Below the pieces are notes generated by a model. That model was not told the DNA's origin and ran no database searches. It saw only the letters and a list, made by a program, of their open reading frames with translations. DNA of 5,353 nt from Xanthomonas cassavae CFBP 4642 (GTDB taxonomy: Bacteria; Pseudomonadota; Gammaproteobacteria; Xanthomonadales; Xanthomonadaceae), in contig NZ_CM002139.1 in NCBI RefSeq assembly GCF_000454545.1, positions 4,284,904-4,290,256 on the forward strand. Direction: 5' to 3'. This document shows, in pieces, positions 1-5,353 of this stretch. Made by a program: the position numbers and the translations under genes. Position 1 is the first letter of the stretch, and each line of letters opens with the position of its first letter.

Positions 1-35
1 TGATCGGCCGCCATCGCCAATGTCTGCTGTTTCAT
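1..35 (-). CDS. IS transposase, N-terminal 11 codons (IS5-family-like), runs off the window
   Basis: From the ATG at 35..33 the frame reads MKQQTLAMAAD and continues past the window edge. From memory, this opening matches a common proteobacterial IS5-family transposase start (MKQxTLAMAAD...), which then continues into a DDE domain. It is too short to prove. The ATG overlaps the RTX stop codon (ATGA, 35..32). Only a weak GGAAC lies 5 nt upstream (41..45), so read-through translation from the RTX frame could help initiation. Confidence 0.6.
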   Translation of the reverse strand, partial: MKQQTLAMAAD

Positions 36-105
36 CGGTCGTTCCGATTTGAAGGAAGGGGCATATTTTCTCCGATAGGGACCGACTTGATCAGCGTTGC
101 CTTAA
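1..105 (-). mobile_element. Left IS, end of an IS5-like element (partial)
   Basis: Read on the minus strand, RTX coding sequence gives way to TTAA (102-105) followed by GGCAACGCTGATCAAGTC, and 66 bp later by a transposase-like start codon. TTAA fits the YTAR target preference described for the IS5 group, and an end starting GG fits that group too. The rest of the element lies beyond position 1, so the second inverted repeat and target duplication cannot be checked. The element end is an estimate. Confidence 0.6.
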
Positions 106-124
106 ACTCTGCCAGGAAGTGGTT
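32..124 (-). other. Chimeric C-terminal tail of the RTX protein (residues 1675-1704), at least partly IS-encoded
   Basis: After GGAGNDTIRG the expected next RTX unit is replaced by a 30-residue sequence beginning NHFLAEFKATLIK and ending PLPSNRNDR, with no repeat character. The codons from about 101 down to 32 fall in the non-coding leader of the left IS. They also end at a stop overlapping the transposase ATG, so at least 23 residues probably come from the IS. The exact junction is uncertain within 101..124. Confidence 0.65.
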
Positions 125-3100
125 TCCGCGGATGGTATCGTTGCCGGCTCCACCACGGATCTCGTTGGCATACATGTTGCCGGTGAGCACATTGTCGCCA
201 AGGTCCCCCTGCAGATTGGCGCGCAGCCCGATGATGCCGTTAGGACCTTGAGTTCCAATGTTGTAGAGACGCAGATTCTCTACATTCGCATAGTCGGCTA
301 CCGAGACCCACATTGCCTGCGAAGTCAGCTCATCCCAGCCAGCGATGATCACCGTATCGTTACCGCCGCCGGCCTGTTCGACAACCTGATCCTTCCGGGT
401 GATCAAGTAGGTGTCGTTGCCATCCAATCCAGCCAGCTGGTTCACCGCATCGACCAGATGGCCTTCGATAATGTTGTCGTCGCTGTTGCCGGTACCGCGG
501 ACGGCGTTTCCGGTCAGGCGCAGGTTCTCCAGCTCCTGGCGGCCCTCGATCGAGTAATCGATGCCCGCCTGCACCGTGTCGCTGCTGTCCGAAAACCCAT
601 TCTCGACGATCACATCGTCCAGGCTGTCGACGATATAGGTGTCGCGCGTGGCGCCACCGATCAGAGTGTCCTTGCCTCCGGCACCATCGAGAATGTATTC
701 CTGCGTGTCTGACGTGCTGTTCTGCACTATCTGAATGACATTGTCCAGCGCATTGCCGGTTATGCGGTTGGGCGCTCCCGGCCACCAATAGCTGGAGGGC
801 GTGATCACGGCGTTCTCGATGTTCGCACCCAGGATCACGTCGTGGTAATTGGAGTAGATCGTGTCGACACCTCCGTTTTCCAGCTCCTCTATCTCGCTGG
901 AGTTGACGGTCGTTCTCCAGGAGGACCAGGAGAACGTGTGGTTGTAGTAGTACCTGTCGTCGCCACTGCCACCAACGAAGCGGTCGATTGAACTGTCCAC
1001 GCTGGCGTAGATCCTGTCGTTGCCCGCGCCGCCCCGTACGATGTCTGCGCCCGCACCGTCGTATAACGTGTCGTTGTCTTCGCCACCATCCAGGATGTCG
1101 TCGCCATCGCCGCCATACAGCGTGTCGCTGCCGCCTATGCCGGACAACGTGTCGTTTCCGGCACCGCCATCCATGGAGTCCGGTGCGAAGGTACCGGTTT
1201 GCACGTCGTCGCCACTGGTGCCGCTCCACCAGCGTGCCTCGAAGTTGGCGGCGGTGAACTCCACGCCGTCGGCAAAGACGATGCGGTGATTGTTGTTGGC
1301 AAGGAAGCCTTCCAGCATCAACGCGTTGGAAACACTGGCGTTGGACCAATCACCGCTGGCGATCATGACGCCCAGCGTGGTTCCGCTGATCTGGAAATTG
1401 GTGACCGCGTCGGAGTTCACCCCGACCATGTGGATCACGTCGCGCCCTGCATCGGTGGCATCGAGTCGGCCGATCACGTCGTAACCGGATCCCAATGCCA
1501 CGTAATAGGTATCGTCACCGCTTCCACCGTCGACCAAATCCTCGTTCGCCATGCCATCGGCTACCAGATGGATGGTGTCGTTGCCATCGCCGCCCAGCAG
1601 CACGTCGCCGCCGCGTCCATCGACCAGCGTGTCATCGCCAGCCCCGCCTTCGATGAGGTCGTTGCCGTCGCCTCCGTCGATCGTGTCGTTGCCGTGCAGG
1701 CCATATAGGCGTTCGTTGTCTTTGGTGCCATTCAATGAATCCGCGTCGGTGCCGCCGCGGATCGGTGTTCCATACATGATGCCGGTGTCGAACTGGGAAC
1801 GCGTCACCACCTGGAGGTCGTCGGTCTGGATCCGCACCGCCGTGGCGGCGGCGAAGTAGCCGACGATACGAACGCTATCGCCGCTCTCGAGCGAGACGAC
1901 CAGATCCTGTCCCTCGCGGACATACCGCAGCTCGTCCGCGGTAATGCCATCGAGAAAGTACAGCAGATCGGTGCTGCCCTGTTTCACCAGGACGGTATCG
2001 GTGCCGAATCCCCGGCGGAAACGATACTGGTTCTGGCCGTCGCCGCCTTCGAGGGTATCGTTGCCAGCATCGCCGAGCAGGATGTCGTTGCCCTCGTCGC
2101 CTGAGAGGACATCGTCCCCCTCGCTCCCCTCCAGATAATCATTGCCGGCTCCGCCATGGACACGGTCGTTGCCCTGCGCAGCGGTGACATTGTCATTGCC
2201 ATCCTCGGCATGGATGACGTCGTTGCCTGCGCCACCGTAGACACTATCGTCGCCGATGCCGGCCTGGATCAGATCGTCGCCGTCGTCGCCATCGATGGTG
2301 TCGTTGCCAGCCCCGCCGTAGATCGTATCGTTGCCAGCCTCGCCGTCGAGAATATCGTTGGAGTCGCCACCATCCAGAAGGTCGTCGCCGTCGCCGCCAT
2401 TCAGAGTATCGGCGCCGACGCCACCACTGAGCTTGTCGCTGTCGCTGCCGCCATTCAAGAAGTCGTTGCCATCTCCACCGTCGAGTACGTCACTGCCGGC
2501 TTCGCCGAACAGGCGGTCGTTGCCGGTACCGCCAGTGAGCCTGTCGTCACCTTCGCCACCTTGCAACTCGTCGTATCCCGCGCCGCCGAGCAGAATGTCG
2601 TTGCCCTGCTGACCCAGCAGGAGATCGTCACCGGATCCGCCATCGAGCCGGTCATCGTCATCGCCGCCAGCCATCTGGTCCGCCCCGTCGCCGCCGAACA
2701 GCACATCCTTGCCGGCCTGCCCGTGCAGTACATCGTCACCGACGCCGCCATCGAGCAGATCGTCGCCATCGCCGCCCTGCAGTTCGTCGTTGCCGCCATC
2801 GCCGAACAGGCGATCCTGTCCCGTTCCACCGGCCAGCAGATCGTCATCGGCACCACCGGAGAGAATGTCATCGCCAGCCTGCCCAACCAGCTGATCGTTG
2901 CCCGCGCCGCCACGCAGAATGTCGTCGCCACCTGCGGATTGGTCGGAATGGCCGTCGCCCCAAAGCAGGTCGTTGCCGGCACCGCCCTCAATGACGTCCG
3001 CGCCAGCTTCGCCATAGATTTCGTCCGTACCTTCGCCACCGTCCAGACGGTCGTTACCGGTGCCGCCGGACAGCAGGTCATTACCATCGCCGCCAAAGAC

Positions 3101-5146
3101 CACATCCTGCCCCGCGCTGCCGGAGATCACATCGTTGCCGGTGCCGCCATCGAGCAAATCGCTGCCGGCGCCGCCGATCAGCACGTCGTCTCCCTCCTCG
3201 CCGTAGAGCGAAACGCCGATGGTATGAGTGTCCCCGACGCCGCCCCCGAACGCGAACATGCCACCCGTGCCGGTAACGCCATCGGGCTCGGCTGCGCTGA
3301 AGTACTGCAGCGAGTAACGAGACGCATCGACTCTTTGAAAACGGAAGGTCCAACCGGCAACCTCGGACGTGCCGCTGAAATCGAATGCGCCCCCGAGTGC
3401 GAAGGTGGCATAGCCCACCAAATCTCCACTCTCGTCAGTGCTCATCTGCTTGGCGCCCTGCCAATCGAAGTAGGACTGGATGTCGCGCCAGACAGTGGTT
3501 TCGTCCATCGGCAGCTCTGGCGACACCCGGAAGTTGAAGCCGAATGCATGCCTGGCGCTCAGGACGTCATCGCCCTTTCCGCCATAAGCGGTCGCCTCGT
3601 CGCCAAAACCGGAAACGAAATCATTACCGCCGCCTGCCAGGATCAGGTCACTGCCGCCATTGGCATTGATGATGTCGCTGCCCTCTCCACCCTCTAGCAG
3701 ATCGGCTCCATCGCTGTAGGTTCCCAGGATCATGTCCCGCCCGGCACCTCCGACAAGATGGACCGGCGTGCTCGGTGCGGCGTCTAGATAGGGATTCAAA
3801 TAGTCGGATTGGTCCGTGCCAACGGTCGGATCGCTCGGCGGCTGGTACCCAGGAAGCGCAATGCCAAACGTGCCGGGCGTCCAGTTCTCGACGATCGTGG
3901 TGCCGCCCGTGGTTCCCAGACGGATCACCAGTTGCTTGCTGTCGCCCGTCGAGGCCACCGTGACGCGGATATATCCGTCTGCGGCTTCCCAGGTGTTCTC
4001 CGAGGTGGCCACCAACCCTGCTGCCCAGTTGCTGTTGCCATCGATCTCCAGCAGGCCGATGCCGTCGGCGTCGGCGATGCGGTCGATGTCGCCTGGCGCC
4101 CCCGCATAGAGCACATAGGTATCCATGCCCGCGCCACCGCGCAGGCGGTCGCTACCGATGCCACCGTCGAGAATGTCGTTGCCCTCCTCGCCGAATATCG
4201 TGTCGTTGCCGACGCCGCCACGCAGCACATCATTACCGATCCCCCCGGCCAGGATATCGTCGCCCGCGCGGCCCTCCAATGTGTCGCTCCCGTCCATGCC
4301 GTACAGCAGGTCGCCGGTGTCGGTACCGGCCAGCATGTCGTCCTGGACGCTGCCATAGACCGCGGCGCCCTTGTCGGGGCCGGTGAAGATGCGCAAGGGG
4401 GCGCTCAGCGCCGCCATGAACTCGCGTAGCTGATCCTGGTTGATCTCGCCGTCAGTGCTGTCCAGCCCCATGGCGACAAGGAACTCGGCCAGCGCAGCGG
4501 ACGGATTAAGTAACGACAGCGGGTTGTCTTCCAGACTCTCGGTACCGACGCGCGCCAACCAGGCGGAGAAGATGTCCGGGTTATAGCCCAGCCTGTCGAA
4601 CCAGGAGGCGGCTTTGCCGCTGCCGTCGCTGTTCTGCCAGACAGTCAGGGCGAGCCGGATTCCGGATGCGCTGTCAAAGGGCCAACGCCCGTTGCTGTCG
4701 AGCAAAACATCCCACAGTTCGTTTCGCTGGTCTTCGTCCAGCAGTTCGAATGGGGTGTTCATGGTCCAGGAGTCGGTGGGGAGGCCTAGGCTGGTGAAGA
4801 CGCGATTATGGAAATTCCATGCTTCGTCCGCAGTAATTTCTCGTTCCACAATCCCATTTTCATTCTGTGCGATCGTGAATAATTGTGTCAGAAACGCCCC
4901 AGCCATCTGCTTTCTTACTTCTTGAATTCCAGCAGGGTCGAAAGATGCCCCTGCAGACTTGGCAGTCTCTTCCAAAAATTCGAGTGCTGATAGGCCCGAG
5001 AACATGTTGCCCCGTGCTACGCCGCTAGCCAGCCTGGAATAACGATGACCGAATCTCGCAATATAGGCATACATGTCGTCAATACGCCCTGCGTCTAATA
5101 GTGCACGGGCCTGATTGAGATCCTCCAAATTCATTGTATCAACCAT
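32..5146 (-). CDS. Large RTX (haemolysin-type calcium-binding repeat) protein, 3' end truncated by an IS
   Basis: This 1704-residue protein is probably a secreted, calcium-binding RTX exoprotein of the type I secretion class. It has an unrecognised N-terminal domain (1-260), RTX blocks at about 264-344, 464-530, 648-1041, 1130-1214 and 1307-1399, beta-rich inserts between them, and an array of VENLxLxG/GN..DN units at about 1400-1662. Repeats follow the GGxGxDxLx pattern (for example GGAGNDTIY), in which each turn of the parallel beta-roll binds Ca2+. There is no Sec signal peptide, no membrane segment and no cysteine, as is usual for type I substrates. I see no protease zinc motif or lipase motif, so adhesin, bacteriocin-like or toxin roles remain open. 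The ATG at 5146 is chosen because AAGGA lies 8 nt upstream; the next ATG (residue 5) lacks such a site. The last ~23-30 residues (from 1675 or 1682) look IS-derived, so the native C-terminus and its secretion signal are probably missing. No transporter gene is adjacent. The RTX assignment is very secure; the specific function is unknown. Confidence 0.95.
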   Translation of the reverse strand: MVDTMNLEDLNQARALLDAGRIDDMYAYIARFGHRYSRLASGVARGNMFSGLSALEFLEETAKSAGASFDPAGIQEVRKQMAGAFLTQLFTIAQNENGIVEREITADEAWNFHNRVFTSLGLPTDSWTMNTPFELLDEDQRNELWDVLLDSNGRWPFDSASGIRLALTVWQNSDGSGKAASWFDRLGYNPDIFSAWLARVGTESLEDNPLSLLNPSAALAEFLVAMGLDSTDGEINQDQLREFMAALSAPLRIFTGPDKGAAVYGSVQDDMLAGTDTGDLLYGMDGSDTLEGRAGDDILAGGIGNDVLRGGVGNDTIFGEEGNDILDGGIGSDRLRGGAGMDTYVLYAGAPGDIDRIADADGIGLLEIDGNSNWAAGLVATSENTWEAADGYIRVTVASTGDSKQLVIRLGTTGGTTIVENWTPGTFGIALPGYQPPSDPTVGTDQSDYLNPYLDAAPSTPVHLVGGAGRDMILGTYSDGADLLEGGEGSDIINANGGSDLILAGGGNDFVSGFGDEATAYGGKGDDVLSARHAFGFNFRVSPELPMDETTVWRDIQSYFDWQGAKQMSTDESGDLVGYATFALGGAFDFSGTSEVAGWTFRFQRVDASRYSLQYFSAAEPDGVTGTGGMFAFGGGVGDTHTIGVSLYGEEGDDVLIGGAGSDLLDGGTGNDVISGSAGQDVVFGGDGNDLLSGGTGNDRLDGGEGTDEIYGEAGADVIEGGAGNDLLWGDGHSDQSAGGDDILRGGAGNDQLVGQAGDDILSGGADDDLLAGGTGQDRLFGDGGNDELQGGDGDDLLDGGVGDDVLHGQAGKDVLFGGDGADQMAGGDDDDRLDGGSGDDLLLGQQGNDILLGGAGYDELQGGEGDDRLTGGTGNDRLFGEAGSDVLDGGDGNDFLNGGSDSDKLSGGVGADTLNGGDGDDLLDGGDSNDILDGEAGNDTIYGGAGNDTIDGDDGDDLIQAGIGDDSVYGGAGNDVIHAEDGNDNVTAAQGNDRVHGGAGNDYLEGSEGDDVLSGDEGNDILLGDAGNDTLEGGDGQNQYRFRRGFGTDTVLVKQGSTDLLYFLDGITADELRYVREGQDLVVSLESGDSVRIVGYFAAATAVRIQTDDLQVVTRSQFDTGIMYGTPIRGGTDADSLNGTKDNERLYGLHGNDTIDGGDGNDLIEGGAGDDTLVDGRGGDVLLGGDGNDTIHLVADGMANEDLVDGGSGDDTYYVALGSGYDVIGRLDATDAGRDVIHMVGVNSDAVTNFQISGTTLGVMIASGDWSNASVSNALMLEGFLANNNHRIVFADGVEFTAANFEARWWSGTSGDDVQTGTFAPDSMDGGAGNDTLSGIGGSDTLYGGDGDDILDGGEDNDTLYDGAGADIVRGGAGNDRIYASVDSSIDRFVGGSGDDRYYYNHTFSWSSWRTTVNSSEIEELENGGVDTIYSNYHDVILGANIENAVITPSSYWWPGAPNRITGNALDNVIQIVQNSTSDTQEYILDGAGGKDTLIGGATRDTYIVDSLDDVIVENGFSDSSDTVQAGIDYSIEGRQELENLRLTGNAVRGTGNSDDNIIEGHLVDAVNQLAGLDGNDTYLITRKDQVVEQAGGGNDTVIIAGWDELTSQAMWVSVADYANVENLRLYNIGTQGPNGIIGLRANLQGDLGDNVLTGNMYANEIRGGAGNDTIRGNHFLAEFKATLIKSVPIGENMPLPSNRNDR
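161..949 (-). repeat. C-terminal array of diverged VENL/GN..DN units (residues 1400-1662)
   Basis: Three related units of about 75-100 residues are visible. Each has a DT(Y/I) strand, a V(V/I)EN or ELEN turn, a VDT/NDTV strand, then (I/V)ENxxI or LENLRL, and finally GN followed by DN(V/I). The anchors are ANIENAVI...GNALDNVI (1441-1471), QELENLRLTGN...DDNIIEG (1537-1562) and ANVENLRLYN...GDLGDNVLTGN (1620-1657). This pattern is common in RTX and serralysin-type C-terminal regions, where it normally alternates with further RTX units before the secretion signal. The next RTX run, GGAGNDTIRG, starts at residue 1665 and is cut after a single unit. Confidence 0.7.
950..1228 (-). repeat. RTX block 5, about ten units
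   Basis: Residues 1307-1399 contain units such as DGGAGNDTL, SGIGGSDTL, YGGDGDDIL, DGGEDNDTL and RGGAGNDRI, with degenerate first units (WSGTSGDDV, QTGTFAPDSM) and a stretched late unit (YASVDSSIDRF). It ends with GGSGDDRYYY. This is the last long nonapeptide run before the C-terminal array. Confidence 0.9.
1229..1504 (-). other. Beta-rich insert 3 between RTX blocks 4 and 5 (residues 1215-1306)
   Basis: This non-repeat segment runs through GYDVIGRLDATDAGRDVI, a FQISGTTLGVMIASGD strand pair and a conserved-looking end (HRIVFADGVEFTAANFEA). The ending resembles the IxFADGxxW close of HCBP-related domains, so it is probably a second, more diverged copy of that module. Similarity is judged by eye. 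Confidence 0.55.
1505..1759 (-). repeat. RTX block 4, about eight units
   Basis: Residues 1130-1214 hold RTX units including NGTKDNERL, YGLHGNDTI, DGGDGNDLI, EGGAGDDTL and LGGDGNDTI, with an insertion (HLVADGMANEDL) before the terminal DGGSGDDTYY. The block follows the HCBP-related domain directly and ends with the DTYY exit motif. DNA shows the same 27-bp periodicity. Confidence 0.9.
1787..2023 (-). other. HCBP-related (haemolysin-type calcium-binding associated) domain, residues 1042-1120
   Basis: After the long array comes the typical order: RFRRGFGTDTV, a D-LLYFLDGI strand, ITADELRYVREGQDLVVSL, then GDSVRIVGYF and an RIQTDDLQVV strand. This matches the pattern of domains that alternate with RTX arrays in giant RTX proteins (FxDGIxxxxLxxxRxGxDLVV...DSVxIxxYF). 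It is the best example of this domain in the protein. Confidence 0.75.
2024..3205 (-). repeat. RTX block 3, main array of 43 nonapeptide units
   Basis: Residues 648-1041 can be parsed by hand into 43 consecutive units: 42 of exactly nine residues and one of sixteen (729-744, beginning WGDGHSDQ), which carries a seven-residue insertion. Most fit GGxGxDxLx. At the DNA level this is about 1.18 kb with a 27-bp period. Some units recur at multiples of nine residues (DELQGG at 787 and 859, eight units apart), pointing to expansion by duplication of multi-unit segments. The last unit, EGGDGQNQY, leads into a HCBP-related domain. It is expected to fold into a long Ca2+-dependent beta-roll outside the cell. 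Confidence 0.95.
3206..3556 (-). other. Non-repeat insert 2 inside the RTX region (residues 531-647)
   Basis: A segment of about 117 residues splits RTX blocks 2 and 3. It contains aromatic, beta-rich sequence (FGFNFRV; WTFRFQRV; YSLQYFSAAEP; GGMFAFGGGVGDTH) and a short amphipathic stretch (VWRDIQSYFDWQGAKQM, 552-568). It does not read like the HCBP-related inserts elsewhere in the protein and I cannot assign a family. It could be a discrete folded domain carried on the beta-roll, such as a ligand-binding module; this is inference. Confidence 0.5.
3557..3757 (-). repeat. RTX block 2, short and degenerate
   Basis: Residues 464-530 contain about seven RTX-like units, several imperfect: VGGAGRDMI, EGGEGSDII, ANGGSDLI, AGGGNDFV, and a final GGKGDDVL. 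Units are interrupted by short insertions (GTYSDGADLL; FGDEATAY), so the nine-residue phase shifts. The degeneracy suggests a shorter or weaker calcium-binding roll than block 3. Confidence 0.8.
3818..4114 (-). other. Beta-rich insert 1 between RTX blocks (residues 345-443)
   Basis: About 100 residues without RTX units follow block 1. The order (IDRIxDADGxGxLxIDG, then a VTVASTGDSKQLVIRL strand pair, then TTIVENW) resembles the haemolysin-type calcium-binding protein related domain (Pfam HCBP_related style: a segment read as VIRLG...TIxxW). This domain commonly sits directly after an RTX block. The similarity is by eye. A proline-rich linker (YQPPSDP, 434-440) leads to block 2. Confidence 0.5.
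4115..4357 (-). repeat. RTX block 1, about nine nonapeptide repeats
   Basis: Residues 264-344 read as consecutive nine-residue units such as YGMDGSDTL, AGGIGNDVL, RGGVGNDTI and FGEEGNDIL, closing with RGGAGMDTY. The first two units are degenerate (GSVQDDM, AGTDTGDLL), as is common for the edge of a beta-roll. At DNA level the block has a 27-bp period, seen on the plus strand as recurrent gtcgttgcc/gccgcca words. The final DTY unit marks the exit into a non-repeat insert. Confidence 0.9.
4373..5146 (-). other. N-terminal non-repeat domain of the RTX protein (residues 1-258)
   Basis: This segment precedes the first RTX repeat and contains the only substantial part of the protein that is not repeat or beta-insert. 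It is rich in predicted helix formers (residues 7-33, 52-65, 72-92, 103-118, 133-149, 211-227, 236-247) and in tryptophan and phenylalanine between residues 110 and 196. It falls into two parts: residues 1-~100, encoded by noticeably more AT-rich DNA, and residues ~101-258. I recognise no catalytic motif such as HExxH or GxSxG. It may carry the effector or binding activity, with the RTX region acting as export and folding module, but that is inference. Confidence 0.6.
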
Positions 5147-5251
5147 GATTAATTTCCTTTACTTCCTGTTTTGAAGGGCATTGGGCACGTGTTTTCTGCA
5201 GATATGAATGAACCGCGGAAGTTATCTGCGGCCATTCCGGCAAGAGATTAG
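5147..5251. other. Leader between the RTX start codon and the right IS
   Basis: About 105 bp of non-coding DNA. It contains the RTX ribosome binding site and an imperfect inverted repeat (5213-5219 CCGCGGA against 5225-5231 TCTGCGG, six of seven pairs, 5-nt loop). I find no convincing -35/-10 pair reading toward the RTX gene. The native promoter may be weak, need an activator, or have been cut off by the IS. Confidence 0.5.
5155..5159 (-). promoter_or_regulatory. Ribosome binding site of the RTX gene
   Basis: On the minus strand AAGGA lies 8 nt before the ATG at 5146..5144, an optimal spacing. This supports residue 1 as the start rather than the ATG four codons later. Confidence 0.75.
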
Positions 5252-5306
5252 GGGAACCTCTAAAAACCCCAGGATCCTGTCATCATTGACGTAATGCGAT
5301 GCTAGC

Positions 5307-5312
5307 GGAGGG
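5307..5312 (+). promoter_or_regulatory. Ribosome binding site of the right transposase
   Basis: GGAGGG lies 8 nt before the ATG at 5321, a near-consensus Shine-Dalgarno sequence. It is the main reason to accept the 11-codon open frame that follows as a true gene start. Confidence 0.7.
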
Positions 5313-5320
5313 TGCTACAG

Positions 5321-5353
5321 ATGATCAGTTTGTTCGCCGGTGAAGAACGTGAT
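5321..5353 (+). CDS. Probable IS transposase, N-terminal 11 codons, runs off the window
   Basis: The frame reads MISLFAGEERD to the window edge. Short starts of the type M(I)SLF...ER, followed by a K(L)DKLGDPL-like stretch, are known from IS5-family transposases of Xanthomonas and relatives; that comparison is from memory. The strong ribosome binding site and the IS-like end 69 bp upstream support it. It reads away from the RTX gene. With 11 residues the family is tentative. Confidence 0.5.
   Translation, partial: MISLFAGEERD

Larger units (their letters stand above)
5248..5353 (+). mobile_element. Right IS, left end of a second IS5-like element (partial)
   Basis: TTAG (5248-5251) precedes GGGAACCTCTAAAAACCCC, which looks like an IS terminal sequence; 69 bp further in a transposase-like gene starts with a strong ribosome binding site. 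TTAG fits the YTAR target preference of IS5-group elements. The terminal sequence differs from that of the left IS, so these are two different elements, oriented outward from the RTX gene. The other end lies outside the window. Confidence 0.5.

Noticed and set aside
360..1349. 329-codon frame on the minus strand in another phase
   Set aside because: It overlaps the RTX frame completely and is extremely rich in arginine, tryptophan and histidine, typical of a frame-shadow of GC-rich repeats.
2024..3205. CRISPR-like or minisatellite array
   Set aside because: The regular 27-bp period is the coding signature of RTX nonapeptides; units are variable, in frame and have no constant repeat with unique spacers.
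2156..3697. Long open frame of 513 codons on the plus strand, opposite the RTX gene
   Set aside because: It is antisense to the main repeat array and its sequence mirrors the 27-bp repeat (monotonous VxxxIxxVVA runs). GC-rich, periodic codons keep the opposite frame open; there is no good start signal or recognisable domain.
4427..4462. Possible EF-hand/dockerin-like loop in residues 229-240 (DSTDGEINQDQL)
   Set aside because: When the glycine is placed at position 6 of an EF-hand loop, position 1 is leucine and the final glutamate is missing. It is more likely a helix-capping turn.
5252..5353. Rho-independent terminator or outward promoter in the right IS end
   Set aside because: The tract of five A's (5262-5266) and the nearby C runs lack a convincing stem, and no -35/-10 pair with proper spacing reads toward the RTX gene.

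Overview
The window is filled by one very long gene on the minus strand (32..5146), flanked on each side by the first bases of a different insertion sequence (IS). The gene encodes a 1704-residue, cysteine-free, glycine/aspartate-rich protein made mostly of RTX (haemolysin-type calcium-binding) nonapeptide repeats. This is the architecture of proteins exported by type I secretion. The GC-rich coding, the giant RTX gene and the two transposase starts that resemble IS5-family enzymes suggest a Gram-negative proteobacterium, perhaps of the Xanthomonadaceae or Burkholderiales. The taxonomic guess is inference only.

Layout from left to right. Positions 1..~101 are the end of an IS whose transposase starts at 35 and reads leftward out of the window. 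From ~102 to 5146 lies the RTX gene, read right to left. It begins with an N-terminal helical-looking domain of about 260 residues that I do not recognise. Five RTX blocks follow, separated by non-repeat beta-rich inserts; the largest block has 43 repeat units. The native part ends with an array of serralysin/RTX-type 'VENLxLxG...GN..DN' units. The last RTX-like residues are at about 125..163. After them the frame runs into IS sequence, so the final ~23-30 residues are not RTX-like and the native C-terminus, where type I secretion signals normally lie, seems to have been lost. Positions 5147..5251 are a short leader with a good ribosome binding site. From ~5252 a second IS begins, with a transposase start at 5321 reading rightward.

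Taken together, this is an RTX exoprotein gene boxed in by two outward-facing ISs. The left one has truncated its 3' end and fused it to IS leader DNA, and the RTX stop codon overlaps the transposase start as ATGA. The right one sits about 100 bp upstream of the start codon and may have removed the native promoter. No secretion genes (ABC transporter, membrane fusion protein, TolC), activating acyltransferase, RNA gene or CRISPR array is visible. The most notable point is the IS-made chimeric C-terminus and what it implies for secretion; I see no clear new system.
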